A stretch of DNA of 39,610 nt from Saccharothrix luteola (lineage in GTDB: Bacteria > Actinomycetota > Actinomycetes > Mycobacteriales > Pseudonocardiaceae), in NCBI RefSeq assembly GCF_020859565.1, contig NZ_JAJHUO010000005.1, positions 1 through 39,610 on the forward strand, given 5' to 3'. A model generated the notes under the pieces. The model did not search any database. It saw only the letters and a program-made list of their open reading frames with translations, and was not told the origin of the DNA. The translations under genes were made by a program, and so were the position numbers. This document shows positions 15,551 to 24,361 of the stretch, in pieces (position 1 is the stretch's first letter; the number at the start of each line of letters is the position of its first letter).

Positions 15551-16899
15551 CCATCCTGCTCAGCCTGCTCGGCCTCGGCGCCGTCGTGCTCCTGACCATC
15601 GGCACGTTCATCGCGGTCGCCGCCGAGTTCTCCCTGACCGCCCTGGAACGCAGCACGGTCGAGGCGCACGTCGCCCAGGTGGGCGACGCCAAGGCGCGGA
15701 CCGTGGAGAAGGCTCACCGGTCGCTGTCGTTCCAGCTCTCCGGCTCGCAGCTGGCGATCACCATCACCACGCTGATCACCGGCTACATCGCCGAACCCGC
15801 CATCGCGCAGCTCATCTCCCCCGCGTTGACCGGCGCGGGCGTGCCCGCCTCGGCGGCCGGGCCGATCGCGTTGACGTTGGCGCTGGCGCTGGCCACGTCG
15901 CTGTCGATGGTGTTCGGCGAGCTGGTGCCGAAGAACCTGGCCATCGCCAAGCCGCTGGCGACCGCGCGTGCGGTCGCGGGCGTGCAGGCCGGGTTCTCCG
16001 CGGTGTTCAAGTGGCTGATCACCCTGCTGAACGGCACCGCGAACTGGCTGGTGCGCAGGCTCGGCGTGGAGCCCGCGGAGGAGCTGGCGTCCGCCCGCTC
16101 GCCGCAGGAGCTGGGCGCGTTGATCCGCTCCAGCGCCGAGCAGGGCACGCTCGACCCGAGCACGGCGACCCTGCTGGACCGCTCGCTGCGGTTCGGCGAC
16201 CGCACGGCGGAGGAGCTGATGACGCCGCGCGTGCGGGTCGAGTCGCTGCGCTCGGACGCGACCGTGCTCGACCTGGTGGCCAAGGCGCGGGAGACGGGGT
16301 TCTCCCGGTTCCCGGTCTACACCGGCGACCTGGACGAGGTGCGCGGCATCGTGCACGTCAAGCAGGTGTTCGGGGTGCCCCGGTCGCAGCGGGCCACCAC
16401 GCCGGTGTCCGCGCTGACCAGGCCGGTGCAGACGGTGCCCGCCACGTTGGAGGGCGACGCGCTGCTGGACCGGCTGCGCGCCTCCGGGCTGCAGACGGCG
16501 CTGGTCGTCGACGAGTACGGCGGCACGGCGGGCCTGGTCACGTTGGAGGACGTGGTCGAGGAGATCGTCGGCGACGTGCGGGACGAGCACGACCGGCGGG
16601 AGACCTCGCCGGTGCGGCGGCTCGGCGGCGAGGCGTGGCTGGTGTCCGGGCTGCTGCGCGACGACGAGATCGCCGAGGCGACCGGGTTCCGGATGCCCGA
16701 GGGCGACTACGAGACCGTGGCGGGCCTGGTGCTGGCCAGGCTGGGCCGGATCCCCGACGCGGGTGACGAGATCCGGGTGGACGACTGGAGGATCACCGTG
16801 GTGCAGATGGACCGGCACCGGGTGGCCGAGCTGCGGGTGGCCCGGGTCGACCCCGCGACCGAACCGTCGCCGACCGGGCACTCGGGGTCGACGCGATGA
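15547..16899 (+). CDS. CNNM/CorC-type hemolysin-family transporter
   Basis: A 450-aa membrane protein. The N-terminal CNNM (DUF21) domain, ~residues 1-200, has several hydrophobic helices and the family signature GELVPKNLAIAKP. A CBS pair follows at ~215-335 (EELMTPRV, TGFSRFPVY, VVDEYGGTAGLVTLEDVVEE) and a CorC_HlyC domain at ~355-435 (WLVSGLLRDDEIAEATGF, GDYETVAGLVL). This is the full-length architecture of bacterial Mg2+/Co2+ exporter-like proteins; CBS domains bind ATP and regulate flux in characterised relatives. It overlaps the next paralog by 4 bp, so both are made together and may pair. Confidence 0.9.
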   Translation: MTILLSLLGLGAVVLLTIGTFIAVAAEFSLTALERSTVEAHVAQVGDAKARTVEKAHRSLSFQLSGSQLAITITTLITGYIAEPAIAQLISPALTGAGVPASAAGPIALTLALALATSLSMVFGELVPKNLAIAKPLATARAVAGVQAGFSAVFKWLITLLNGTANWLVRRLGVEPAEELASARSPQELGALIRSSAEQGTLDPSTATLLDRSLRFGDRTAEELMTPRVRVESLRSDATVLDLVAKARETGFSRFPVYTGDLDEVRGIVHVKQVFGVPRSQRATTPVSALTRPVQTVPATLEGDALLDRLRASGLQTALVVDEYGGTAGLVTLEDVVEEIVGDVRDEHDRRETSPVRRLGGEAWLVSGLLRDDEIAEATGFRMPEGDYETVAGLVLARLGRIPDAGDEIRVDDWRITVVQMDRHRVAELRVARVDPATEPSPTGHSGSTR

Positions 16900-17930
16900 T
16901 CGTGCTGGTGATCGTGCTGCTGCTGGCGGGCAACGCGTTCTTCGTGGGCGCCGAGTTCGCCATCATCACCGCCCGGCGCGACCGGCTGGAGGCCTTGGCG
17001 GACACCGGCAGCAGCCGGGCCCGCACGGTGATCAAGGCGGGCCGGGAGCTGCCGCTGCTGATCGCGGGGGCACAGCTCGGCATCACGCTGTGCTCGCTCG
17101 GCCTGGGCGCGCTGGGCGAGCCCGCGGTGGCGGCGCTGCTGGAGGCGCCGTTCCACGGCGTCGGCATCCCGGACGCGGTGCGGCACGGCGTGGCGTTCGC
17201 GCTGGCGCTGATCATCGTGGTGGCGCTGCACACCGTGCTGGGCGAGATGGTGCCGAAGAACCTGGCCATCGCCGGTCCCGAGCGCACCGCGCTGCTGCTG
17301 GTGCCCGCGCACTACTGGTTCTGCCGGCTGGTCGGGCCGCTGCTGCGCGGGTTCACCGTGGTGTCGACGGCGGTGCTGAAGCTCGTCGGCGTGACGCCGA
17401 GGGACGAGATGGAGTCGGCCTACACGCGCGACGAGCTGGCCCTGCTGATCGGGCAGTCGCGGCAGGAGGGCCTGCTGGAGGACTCCGAGCACCGGCGGCT
17501 GACGCAGACGCTGTCGTCGGCCGAGCGGACCGTGGCCGACGTGCTGGTGCCGTTGGACCGGATCACGTCGGTGCCGTCGCGACCGACCATGGAGGAGGTG
17601 GAGGCCGCCGTGTCGGCCACCGGCTTCTCCCGGTTCCCGGTGCGCGAGGACGACCGGCTGATCGGCTACCTGCACGTGAAGGACGTGCTGGACCTGGCGC
17701 ACACCGACCCGTCGACGCGGGTGCCGCCGAGCCGGGTGCGCGGCCTGCCGCGGGTGCCGGTGGACGCGAGCCTGGACGACGCGGTGGCGGCGCTGCGGCG
17801 CTCGCAGAGCCACCTGGCGCAGGCCGTGTCGGCCGACGGCGTCGTGCGCGGCCTGGTGGCGTTGGAGGACCTGGTCGAGGAGTACGTCGGCACCGTCCGC
17901 GACGGCACGCACGTCCGCCGCGAGCTGTGA
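16896..17930 (+). CDS. CNNM/CBS-domain protein lacking the CorC_HlyC domain
   Basis: A 344-aa paralog of the preceding gene. The CNNM domain (~1-190) has an N-terminal helix (MIVLVIVLLLAGNAFFVGAE) and the signature GEMVPKNLAIAGP; a CBS pair lies at ~205-330 (ADVLVPLDRI, TGFSRFPV, LVALEDLVEEYVG). It stops right after the CBS pair, about 100 residues shorter than its neighbour, with no CorC_HlyC domain. This short-plus-long pairing is common in actinomycetes. The ATG overlaps the upstream TGA (ATGA, 16896-16899), and a strong hairpin follows the stop. Confidence 0.9.
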   Translation: MIVLVIVLLLAGNAFFVGAEFAIITARRDRLEALADTGSSRARTVIKAGRELPLLIAGAQLGITLCSLGLGALGEPAVAALLEAPFHGVGIPDAVRHGVAFALALIIVVALHTVLGEMVPKNLAIAGPERTALLLVPAHYWFCRLVGPLLRGFTVVSTAVLKLVGVTPRDEMESAYTRDELALLIGQSRQEGLLEDSEHRRLTQTLSSAERTVADVLVPLDRITSVPSRPTMEEVEAAVSATGFSRFPVREDDRLIGYLHVKDVLDLAHTDPSTRVPPSRVRGLPRVPVDASLDDAVAALRRSQSHLAQAVSADGVVRGLVALEDLVEEYVGTVRDGTHVRREL

Positions 17931-17934
17931 ACGG

Positions 17935-17970
17935 GTGGCGCGGGTGCCGTGATTCCGGCGCCCGCGCCAC
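17935..17970 (+). terminator. Hairpin terminator after CNNM operon
   Basis: A 14-bp stem (17935-17948 with 17957-17970), perfect apart from one G-U pair, with an 8-base loop starts five bases after the stop codon. Confidence 0.8.
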
Positions 17971-17990
17971 GTCCGCCTAGGGTCTTCGTC

Positions 17991-18449
17991 GTGATCACCA
18001 CGAACGACCGCGACGAGATCGTCGACGCGACCACCCGCATGGCGTGGTTCGCCGACCGCCGCGACTGGGACGCCCTGCTCACCGTGTTCGCCGACGAGGT
18101 GGACCTCGACTACACCAGCCTCACCGGCGGCGAGCCCGCCCGGCTCAAGGCCGCCGACGTCGTCGCCGGGTGGCGCGCCGGGCTCGGCGGCCTCGACGCG
18201 ACCCAGCACCTGGTGTCCAACCACCTGGTCGAGGTCGACGGCGACCGGGCCGTGGTGACCGCCCAGTTCCAGGCGGTGCACGTGCTGGCGAACCCGCACG
18301 GCGACCCGACCTGGACCCTGGGCGGCCACTACCGCTTCGGCCTCGTGCGCGCCGACGGCGGCTGGCGCATCGACGCGGTCACGATGACCACGACGTGGGC
18401 GACCGGGAATCAGCACATCATGACGCCGGCCGCACAGCGGGCAGGCTGA
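17991..18449 (+). CDS. SnoaL-like (nuclear transport factor 2 fold) protein
   Basis: A 152-aa protein with the NTF2/SnoaL cone fold: an N-terminal helix (RDEIVDATTRMAWFADRRDW), DVDLDYTSL-like strand (EVDLDYTSLTGGEPARL), TQHLVSNHLVEV and the C-terminal GHYRFGLVRADGGWRID. Members include polyketide cyclases and dehydratases as well as many proteins of unknown role. The GTG at 17991 is chosen because TAGGGT lies at a -10 distance just upstream (leaderless mRNA likely), and the family begins near there. Its 3' end overlaps the converging LmbU-type gene by 32 bp. Confidence 0.82.
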   Translation: MITTNDRDEIVDATTRMAWFADRRDWDALLTVFADEVDLDYTSLTGGEPARLKAADVVAGWRAGLGGLDATQHLVSNHLVEVDGDRAVVTAQFQAVHVLANPHGDPTWTLGGHYRFGLVRADGGWRIDAVTMTTTWATGNQHIMTPAAQRAG

Positions 18450-19092
18450 CGTACTCGTCCCGCTCCGGCGGCAGTTCCGCCAAGGGCGGCACGCTGACCA
18501 ACTCGAGGTCCTGGTCGGCGGCGCGGTCGAGGGCCGTCACGATCCACGCCTCGAAGTCGGCGTTGGCGGCCATCGCGGCCCGCCGCCACCGGTCCACCGC
18601 GTCGCTGCCCGGGTTGACCCGCGGCATCGCGACCCGCTCGGACTTCGAGCCGGGGTCGCGGCTCTCCCGCAGCGCCCGGCGCAGCGCCGTGCGCGACCAG
18701 CCTTCCCGCTGGGCGCGGTCGAGCCATTCGTCCTGCTCGGCCGGCGGCAGCGCGGCCACCTCGGCGTGGTGCTGGAACGGCAGGCCCTGACGACGCCGTG
18801 ACGGCTCGAACTTGCGCGCGATCCACGCGTAGTTGCGCAGCGTCTGGTAGTCGAGCCCCACTGCTTCGACCGCCCGGCGGTACCGGTCCGTGTACTTGTC
18901 CTGCCCGAAGACCAGCCAGTCACCCAGGTACCAGGCCGACGAGCTGGCGATGCGGGAGATCCGCTGGCCCGCCTGCTCCCACGACTCGAACGTGACGTCC
19001 CGCGGGAACGCCAGCCCCACCGGCGTGGTGAGGATCCGGCCTTCGACCGCGCCGCCGGGACGACGGCGCTGCACTGCGTTCACCTTGTCCAC
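18418..19092 (-). CDS. LmbU family transcriptional regulator
   Basis: A 224-aa homolog of LmbU, the activator of the lincomycin cluster. The conserved core is SWEQAGQRISRIASSSAWYL, GDWLVFGQDKYTDRYRRAVE, LDYQTLRNYAWIARKFE and LPFQHHAEVAALPPAEQDEW, covering the DNA-binding region; the C-terminal third is variable. The GTG at 19092 has AGGGGGAG just upstream. LmbU-type proteins are usually cluster-situated activators of antibiotic genes (also HmtD, NovE). Here no biosynthetic cluster is in the window, so it is an orphan or acts at a distance. It is divergent from the sigma factor gene at 19242 and overlaps the SnoaL-like gene tail to tail. Confidence 0.9.
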   Translation of the reverse strand: MDKVNAVQRRRPGGAVEGRILTTPVGLAFPRDVTFESWEQAGQRISRIASSSAWYLGDWLVFGQDKYTDRYRRAVEAVGLDYQTLRNYAWIARKFEPSRRRQGLPFQHHAEVAALPPAEQDEWLDRAQREGWSRTALRRALRESRDPGSKSERVAMPRVNPGSDAVDRWRRAAMAANADFEAWIVTALDRAADQDLELVSVPPLAELPPERDEYVSLPAVRPAS

Positions 19093-19241
19093 TTGCTCCC
19101 CCTGATCCGCTTATGGGTGTCCTTGTTACTCCAGGGGTCCTCACACACCGGTCAACTTCCGCTCACACCGTGAACCCGATCGGGCCGGGCGGCGGATAAC
19201 AGGTGACCGCCCTTCACCGGGAACCAGCCGGAAAGGCCACC

Positions 19242-19814
19242 ATGACACCCACCGACGCCGAGATCATCGACCGGTCGCGGCACGAGCCGGACGCCTTCGC
19301 GGCGATCTTCGACCGGCACGCGCCGCACATCCGGCGGTACCTCGAGCGCAGGCTCGGCGCGCAGGTCGCGGACGACCTCGTGGCCGAGACGTTCCTGACC
19401 GCGTTCGACAAGCGGCAGCGCTACGACCCGACCAGACCGGACGCCCGGCCGTGGCTGTACGGCATCGCGACCAACCTCGTCGGGCAGCACCGCAGGCACG
19501 AGGCGCGCCGTTACCGGGAGCGCTCGGCGGACGTCGCCGAGCACTCGGACCACTCGGACCGCGTCGCCGCCGAGGTGACCGCGTGGGCGGTGCGGTCGCG
19601 GTTGGCGGGCGCGCTGGACGGGCTGTCCGCCGAGGACCGCGACGTGCTGCTGCTCGTGGCGTGGGAACAGCTGGGCTACGAGGAGGTCGCGGCGGCGCTG
19701 GCGATCCCCGTCGGCACGGTGCGGTCCCGCTTGCACCGGGCCCGGCGCAAGGTCAGGGAGGCGTTGGGCGGGCGGAACCCCACCGAGGTCGAGGAGTTGC
19801 TGAACAATGGATGA
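19242..19814 (+). CDS. ECF-type RNA polymerase sigma factor
   Basis: A 190-aa sigma-70 family protein. Region 2 lies at ~10-80 (FAAIFDRHAPHIRRYLERRL, DDLVAETFLTAF, YGIATNLVGQHRRHE) and region 4 at ~115-170 (LSAEDRDVLLLVAWEQLGYE, AIPVGTVRSRLHRARRKVRE). ATG at 19242 has GAAAGG upstream; an earlier in-frame start at 19203 would add 13 atypical residues. The downstream gene overlaps by 8 bp (19807-19814). The pairing with a CU044_5270 protein is frequent in actinomycetes, where that protein takes the place of an anti-sigma factor; the stimulus is unknown. Confidence 0.9.
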   Translation: MTPTDAEIIDRSRHEPDAFAAIFDRHAPHIRRYLERRLGAQVADDLVAETFLTAFDKRQRYDPTRPDARPWLYGIATNLVGQHRRHEARRYRERSADVAEHSDHSDRVAAEVTAWAVRSRLAGALDGLSAEDRDVLLLVAWEQLGYEEVAAALAIPVGTVRSRLHRARRKVREALGGRNPTEVEELLNNG

Positions 19815-20742
19815 CCTGAAGGTGCTTCGCGAGCTGGGCGACGAGACGCCGTTGCCGGACGAGGCGGCGTTGGCGCCCGCGCGGGCGGCGTTGCTGGCCG
19901 GCATCGCCGAACGGGGGCCGGTGCGGCTGCGCAAGCGCCGGTCCCGGTACGCGCTGGTCGGCGCGTCGGCGATCGGCCTGGCGGCGGCCGTGGCGGCGAC
20001 GATCACGCTGCTGCCCGCCGGGCAGCCGGCACCGGGTGGTGAGGCGGTGGCCACGTCCACGTCCGCGGTGGTCGAGCCGGTGACCGACCCGGTGCGGCTG
20101 CTGGCGTTCGCCGCCAGGGCGGCCCGCGCCGAGCCCGCCGTGACACCGCGCCCGGACCAGTTCGTCTACACCCGCAGCGACACCGGGACCAACGGTGGCG
20201 CGCCGCGGGAGATCTGGCTCTCGGTCGACGGCACCCGGGACGGCGTCCTGCACGACCACGGCGAGCGGATCCCGCTGCCCGGCTGCCAGGACGGGCGGGC
20301 GGTGGTCATCAAGGGCACCGAGGTGTTGCCCGGGATGACCGAGCCGTGCGAGCCGCTGCCGGCCTACCGGGCGGACCTGCCGACCGACGTGGACGGGATG
20401 CTGGCCTACCTCGACGCGAACGCGAGCGGCGAGCCGGGCAGCGTCAACGCGCGCGGCAAGGACGTCCTCGCCCTGATCAACGAGTCGCGGATGCTGCCCG
20501 CGGCCAGGGCGGCGCTGTACGAGGCGGCGGCGCGCGTGCCGGGGCTGGCGGTGGTGCCGGACGCGCGTGACGCGGCGGGCAGGCCGGGGGTCGGCATCAC
20601 GTGGCCCGTGCCGTCGGGGTCGTCGCCGGAGGCCGAGCCGGTGGTGATCGTGTTCGACACGGAGACCTACGAACTGCTCGGCACGAACTTCCACGCGATC
20701 ACGGCGCAGGCCGTGGTGGACCAGGCGGGGCAGCGGCCGTGA
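19807..20742 (+). CDS. CU044_5270 family membrane protein (putative anti-sigma partner)
   Basis: A 311-aa protein. The cytoplasmic N-terminus (~1-58: MDDLKVLRELGDETPLPDEA) resembles anti-sigma zinc-less tails, followed by RKRRSRY and a single transmembrane segment (~61-84; ALVGASAIGLAAAVAATITL). The exterior domain has the FVYTRS and IWLSVDGTRDG segments typical of the CU044_5270 family, and a late GVGITWPVPSGS. One membrane pass and overlap with the sigma gene suggest sensing outside and holding the sigma factor inside. That function is inferred from architecture. Confidence 0.82.
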   Translation: MDDLKVLRELGDETPLPDEAALAPARAALLAGIAERGPVRLRKRRSRYALVGASAIGLAAAVAATITLLPAGQPAPGGEAVATSTSAVVEPVTDPVRLLAFAARAARAEPAVTPRPDQFVYTRSDTGTNGGAPREIWLSVDGTRDGVLHDHGERIPLPGCQDGRAVVIKGTEVLPGMTEPCEPLPAYRADLPTDVDGMLAYLDANASGEPGSVNARGKDVLALINESRMLPAARAALYEAAARVPGLAVVPDARDAAGRPGVGITWPVPSGSSPEAEPVVIVFDTETYELLGTNFHAITAQAVVDQAGQRP

Positions 20743-20748
20743 CCTCGC

Positions 20749-20787
20749 GGGTGGGACCGGTCCGCCGGGGCGCGCCCGGTCCCACCC
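20749..20787 (+). terminator. Hairpin terminator after CU044_5270 gene
   Basis: GGGTGGGACCGG (20749-20760) pairs perfectly with CCGGTCCCACCC (20776-20787); 15-base loop. Confidence 0.8.
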
Positions 20788-20803
20788 GACTACGGTTGGT
20801 CAC

Positions 20804-21076
20804 GTGGATCCGCGTGAGGATGACGACGACGAGGACGACTTCGACCCCGATGAGGACGAAGACGGGTTCGACGACGATGACGTCGAGGACGAGGACGACC
20901 TGTTCGGCGTGACCTCGGAACCCCGCACCATCTGCCACCTGTGCGGCGGGGCGGGGTTCATCGCCAACCCGACGTCCGCGGTGATCGGGGGCACCCCGCG
21001 AACCGTCGACAACGGGCGCGAGTGCCCGCACTGCGTCGGCGCGCGCAAGTTCCCCGGCCTGATCCCCCCGCTGTGA
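20804..21076 (+). CDS. Small acidic protein with two CxxC motifs
   Basis: A 90-aa protein with GTG start. Residues ~2-32 are almost wholly Asp/Glu (REDDDDEDDFDPDEDEDG and on). The second half carries CHLCGGAGF and, 25-30 residues later, ECPHCVGARKF, a DnaJ-type zinc-ribbon arrangement of two CxxC pairs. TACGGT about ten bases before the GTG suggests a leaderless transcript. No function is known. The fold suggests a zinc-bound adaptor, and the acidic tail could mimic nucleic acid or bind basic proteins, but this is speculation. Confidence 0.8.
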   Translation: MDPREDDDDEDDFDPDEDEDGFDDDDVEDEDDLFGVTSEPRTICHLCGGAGFIANPTSAVIGGTPRTVDNGRECPHCVGARKFPGLIPPL

Positions 21077-21120
21077 CCCGGCCGGCCCGGAATTGTCGGA
21101 CCTCGCCGGCAGAATGAAAA

Positions 21121-21147
21121 CAGGGGTCCCCCGGGTGAGGACCCCTG
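21121..21147 (-). terminator. Intrinsic terminator for MFS gene
   Basis: CAGGGGTCC (21121-21129) pairs with GGACCCCTG (21139-21147). On the minus strand the stem is followed by TTTTC, a rare U-tract for this genome, so it ends the MFS transcript and may also stop the converging one. Confidence 0.85.
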
Positions 21148-21168
21148 CGAAGCACTACCGCCGGCGCG

Positions 21169-22413
21169 TCACCGTTCGGCGGCGACGAGTTCCGCCTCCC
21201 GGAACGCCCGCGGCGAGAGGCCGCGCCACGCGGTGATCAGGGCGCCGACCTGGAGCAGCGTGGCCATCACCCACACCGCGCGCAGCCCGAACCCCGCGGC
21301 GACGAAACCGCCCGCCAGCGCGCCCAGCGGCATCAGGCCCCACGCCAGCGCCCGGTGGCTGGTGAGGACCCGCCCGAGCAGCGCGGGCGGCGTGAAGCGC
21401 TGCCGGCTGGACTGCGAGCAGACGTTCCACACCATCACGATCGCCGTCTGGAAGAACATCACCGCCGCGATCGCCCAGGCCCACGGCGGCAGCACGACGA
21501 ACAGCACCATGGTCGCCGCCATCCCGACCTGGGCCAGCCGCATCGACCACGCGTACCCGAGCCGGTCGACCACCCGCGCCACCACGAACGACGACGCCAC
21601 CCACCCGGCCGCCATCGCCGCCTGCATCACGCCGTAGCCGACCGCGCCCAGCCCCAGCAACTCCTTGGCGTACAGCACGAACATCGCCATCGTGGCACTC
21701 GCCGCGAACGACCCGAGCGCCACCGCCACCGTGATCGACAGCAGCAGCCGCGTGCCGACCAGGAACCTCAGCCCCTCACCGATGTCACGCAACGGGTGCT
21801 TCTTCGCCGACGCCGACGCCGACACCGCCGACCCGGCCGACCCCGCCACCGCCGCCTGAGCCGAACGCAGCCCCCGGACCATCAGCAACGCCACCAGAGC
21901 CGCCACGAAGGCCACCCACGCGGGCGTGCCCAGGCCGAACGCCACCAGGAACCCCGCCGCCGGGGGCACGACGAACTGCACCACACCCCGGTCGATCACG
22001 ATCAGCCGCGTGTTCGCCGCCGCCAACCGGCCCGGCTCCACCACCTCCGGCACCACCGCGCCCGTCGTGCCGTCACCGAGCACCTGCGCCGACGTCACCA
22101 CGAACGCCACGACCACCAGCAGCGGCAGGCTCAACGCACCCGTCACGCCCGCCACCGCGAGCGACAGCGCCGCGCTCCCCTGCACCGCGTACGCCCACGT
22201 CAACATGGCGCTGTGCCGCACCCTGTCGATCAGCACGCCCGCGACCAGCGAGAACAACAGCCACGGCGACTGGCCGACCACGTTGACCAGCGACAGCTGC
22301 CGCGGGTCGGACGTGATCGTCGCCGCGATCCACGGCAACACCGACAACATCAGGCCCTCGGCCACCGAACCGGACACCACGACGGCCTGCAGCCGCACCC
22401 ACCCCCTGGACAT
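21169..22413 (-). CDS. MFS transporter
   Basis: A 414-aa protein with about 12 hydrophobic segments and the MFS layout: a first half with GVLIDRVRHSAMLTWAYAV (loop 2-3 signature region), a cytoplasmic loop near the middle rich in Ala/Ser and ending AKKHPLRDIGEGLRFLVGT, and a second half with VVARVVDRLGYAWSMRL. It resembles the DHA-type/enterobactin exporter-like group (MFS_3), so drug or metabolite efflux is plausible. Start ATG 22413 is preferred; longer frames lack similarity. It is divergent from an ArsR-type regulator across 59 bp, its probable controller. Confidence 0.88.
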   Translation of the reverse strand: MSRGWVRLQAVVVSGSVAEGLMLSVLPWIAATITSDPRQLSLVNVVGQSPWLLFSLVAGVLIDRVRHSAMLTWAYAVQGSAALSLAVAGVTGALSLPLLVVVAFVVTSAQVLGDGTTGAVVPEVVEPGRLAAANTRLIVIDRGVVQFVVPPAAGFLVAFGLGTPAWVAFVAALVALLMVRGLRSAQAAVAGSAGSAVSASASAKKHPLRDIGEGLRFLVGTRLLLSITVAVALGSFAASATMAMFVLYAKELLGLGAVGYGVMQAAMAAGWVASSFVVARVVDRLGYAWSMRLAQVGMAATMVLFVVLPPWAWAIAAVMFFQTAIVMVWNVCSQSSRQRFTPPALLGRVLTSHRALAWGLMPLGALAGGFVAAGFGLRAVWVMATLLQVGALITAWRGLSPRAFREAELVAAER

Positions 22414-22472
22414 GGTCCACACCCTGCCAACAGGTGCCGGCGACGCCCGACGTTTTAGCGTGTAGTGAACCC

Positions 22473-23372
22473 ATGGCCCTCCGCTTCGCCGTCTCGTCCC
22501 TCTGGGAGACGATCGCCGCCCTGCGCGTGCTGGCCGCGCCGAGCCTCTCCCCGGTGCACCAGCGCTGGATCGCGTGGGCCGAGAAGCGCCTGCTCGACCT
22601 GGGCGAGGACCGGTCACCGCTGCACGCCCTGGTGACCAGACCGGTGGTGCCGGAGTTCCTCATCCCGACCCCGGGCGTGCGGTCCGAACGCGTCGAGGTC
22701 GAGATCGACGCGATCGCCAAGGCCACCCCCGAGCGGATCGCCGCGGCCGTGGACGACCCACGCGTCCTCGCCGACCCGCCGACGGCCATCGCCGCCATGC
22801 AGGAACGACTGCACGCCGTGCACGACGCGATCATCGCGCCGATCTGGCCACGGCTGGAGGGCGTGCTCCAAGGCGACGTGGAACGGCGCGGACGGCGGCT
22901 GGTCGAGGCGGGCGGACCGACCGTGCTCGCCGAGCTGCACGCCGACGTCTCGTACCGCAACCCGCACCTCACCGTGGCCGACCGGACCGTCGACGTCGGC
23001 GAGCGCGACCTGGTGCTGGTGCCCTCGGCGTTCACCTGGCCCCACGCCTACCTCCGCGACAGCCCGGTCCGCCTCGCGCTCTGCTACCCCGCGCACGGCT
23101 TCGGCTCGCTCTGGGAGCGGTCGGACGCGCCCACGAGTGACGCGCTGGCCCGCCTGGTCGGCCATACCCGCGCCCGGCTGCTGTGCGAACTGGAACGCCC
23201 CAGCACCGTCACCGAGCTCGCGACCAGGCTGGGTGTCACGGTGGGCGCGGTGTCGCAGCACCTCGGCGTGCTGCGGGCGGCGGGTCTCGCGGTCAGCCGC
23301 CGCGAGGGGCGTGAGGTGGTGTCGTTGCGCACCGGGCTCGGGCTGGCGCTGGTCCAGGGCGAAGTACCCTGA
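22473..23372 (+). CDS. ArsR-type winged-helix regulator with DUF5937
   Basis: A 299-aa protein. The first ~200 residues follow DUF5937 (MALRFAVSSLWETIAALRVL, WPRLEGVL, VLVPSAFTWPHAYL), and the C-terminal ~70 carry an ArsR-like winged helix (RLLCELERPSTVTELATRLG, VTVGAVSQHLGVLRAAGLA, SRREGREVVSL). There is no Cys metal site, so it is likely a ligand sensor and not a metal sensor. It is divergent from the MFS transporter, which it probably represses. TTTTAGCG upstream offers a -10 element. Confidence 0.88.
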   Translation: MALRFAVSSLWETIAALRVLAAPSLSPVHQRWIAWAEKRLLDLGEDRSPLHALVTRPVVPEFLIPTPGVRSERVEVEIDAIAKATPERIAAAVDDPRVLADPPTAIAAMQERLHAVHDAIIAPIWPRLEGVLQGDVERRGRRLVEAGGPTVLAELHADVSYRNPHLTVADRTVDVGERDLVLVPSAFTWPHAYLRDSPVRLALCYPAHGFGSLWERSDAPTSDALARLVGHTRARLLCELERPSTVTELATRLGVTVGAVSQHLGVLRAAGLAVSRREGREVVSLRTGLGLALVQGEVP

Positions 23373-23378
23373 TGTCTC

Positions 23379-24263
23379 GTGGGGGTCGTCCTGTCGCAAT
23401 CCGAGTGGACCGCGCGCCGTGACGCGCACGCGGACCGGGTGCGGCGCTGGACCGGGCCGCACCACGAGCGCAAGGCCGCCGGCCGCAAGCACCCGGTGCT
23501 GGACTTCCTGTTCTCCTACTACTCGCACCGCCCGTCCCGGCTGGAGCGCTGGCACCCCGGTCCCGGCGTGGTCCTCGAAGGCGACGCCGCGCTCGCCTAC
23601 CTGAAGTGGCCCGTCTACCGCCGCACCGCCGACGGCGTGGCGCTGGACGTGGCGGCGTTCGCCCGGGAACGGGCCAACACGATCGAGTTCGCCGGCCGGC
23701 TGCTGGCCGCGACCGCCGGCCGCGCGCCCCGGCTCGGCTGCTTCGGGCTGCACGAGTGGGCGATGGTCTACCGGCAGCGGCCGGAGCAGGTGCGGCACGA
23801 CGCGTGGCCGTTGCGGCTGGGCAGCGAGGGCACCGACCGGGTGGTCGAGTCGCACCGGGTGCAGTGCGGGCACTTCGACGCGTTCCGCTTCTTCACCCCC
23901 GACGCACGGCCGCGCAACGCGGTGCAGCCGACCCGCGAGACCCAGGTCGAGCTGGAGCAGCCGGGCTGCCTGCACGCGAACATGGACCTGTTCAAGTGGG
24001 CCTACAAGCTGGACCCGGCGACGCCGTCGGAGCTGGTCGCGGACTGCTTCGAGCTGGCCGTGCGGATCCGCGAGCTGGACATGCGGGCCAGCCCGTACGA
24101 CCTGACCGACCTCGGCTACGAGCCGGTGACGATCGAGACCGCCGAGGGTCGGGCCGAGTACGTTCGGCAGCAGGGCGCGTTCGCCGAGGCCGCCGCGCCG
24201 CTGAGGGCCAGGCTGATCGACCTGAGCCGGGTGCTCGCCGCGGCGCCCGTCGCCGCTCGATGA
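23379..24263 (+). CDS. 3-methyladenine DNA glycosylase family protein
   Basis: A 294-aa protein with GTG start and TACCCT at -10 distance (leaderless), only 6 bp after the ArsR gene. Conserved segments are HPVLDFLFSYYSHRPSRLER, WHPGPGVVLEG, LGCFGLHEWAMVYR and QPGCLHANMDLFKWAYKLDP. Actinobacterial proteins with this pattern are annotated as 3-methyladenine DNA glycosylases. No helix-hairpin-helix is visible to me, so the activity rests on family naming alone. No signal peptide. It has no clear operon partner. Confidence 0.75.
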   Translation: MGVVLSQSEWTARRDAHADRVRRWTGPHHERKAAGRKHPVLDFLFSYYSHRPSRLERWHPGPGVVLEGDAALAYLKWPVYRRTADGVALDVAAFARERANTIEFAGRLLAATAGRAPRLGCFGLHEWAMVYRQRPEQVRHDAWPLRLGSEGTDRVVESHRVQCGHFDAFRFFTPDARPRNAVQPTRETQVELEQPGCLHANMDLFKWAYKLDPATPSELVADCFELAVRIRELDMRASPYDLTDLGYEPVTIETAEGRAEYVRQQGAFAEAAAPLRARLIDLSRVLAAAPVAAR

Positions 24264-24361
24264 CCTGGAGTGACTTCACCCGATTCACCGTTGTCACCTG
24301 TTAGCGTGACGCCGGTCGGGATTCGCCAGCCGTATCCGGTCGGACGCTGAGAGGGAAGACG

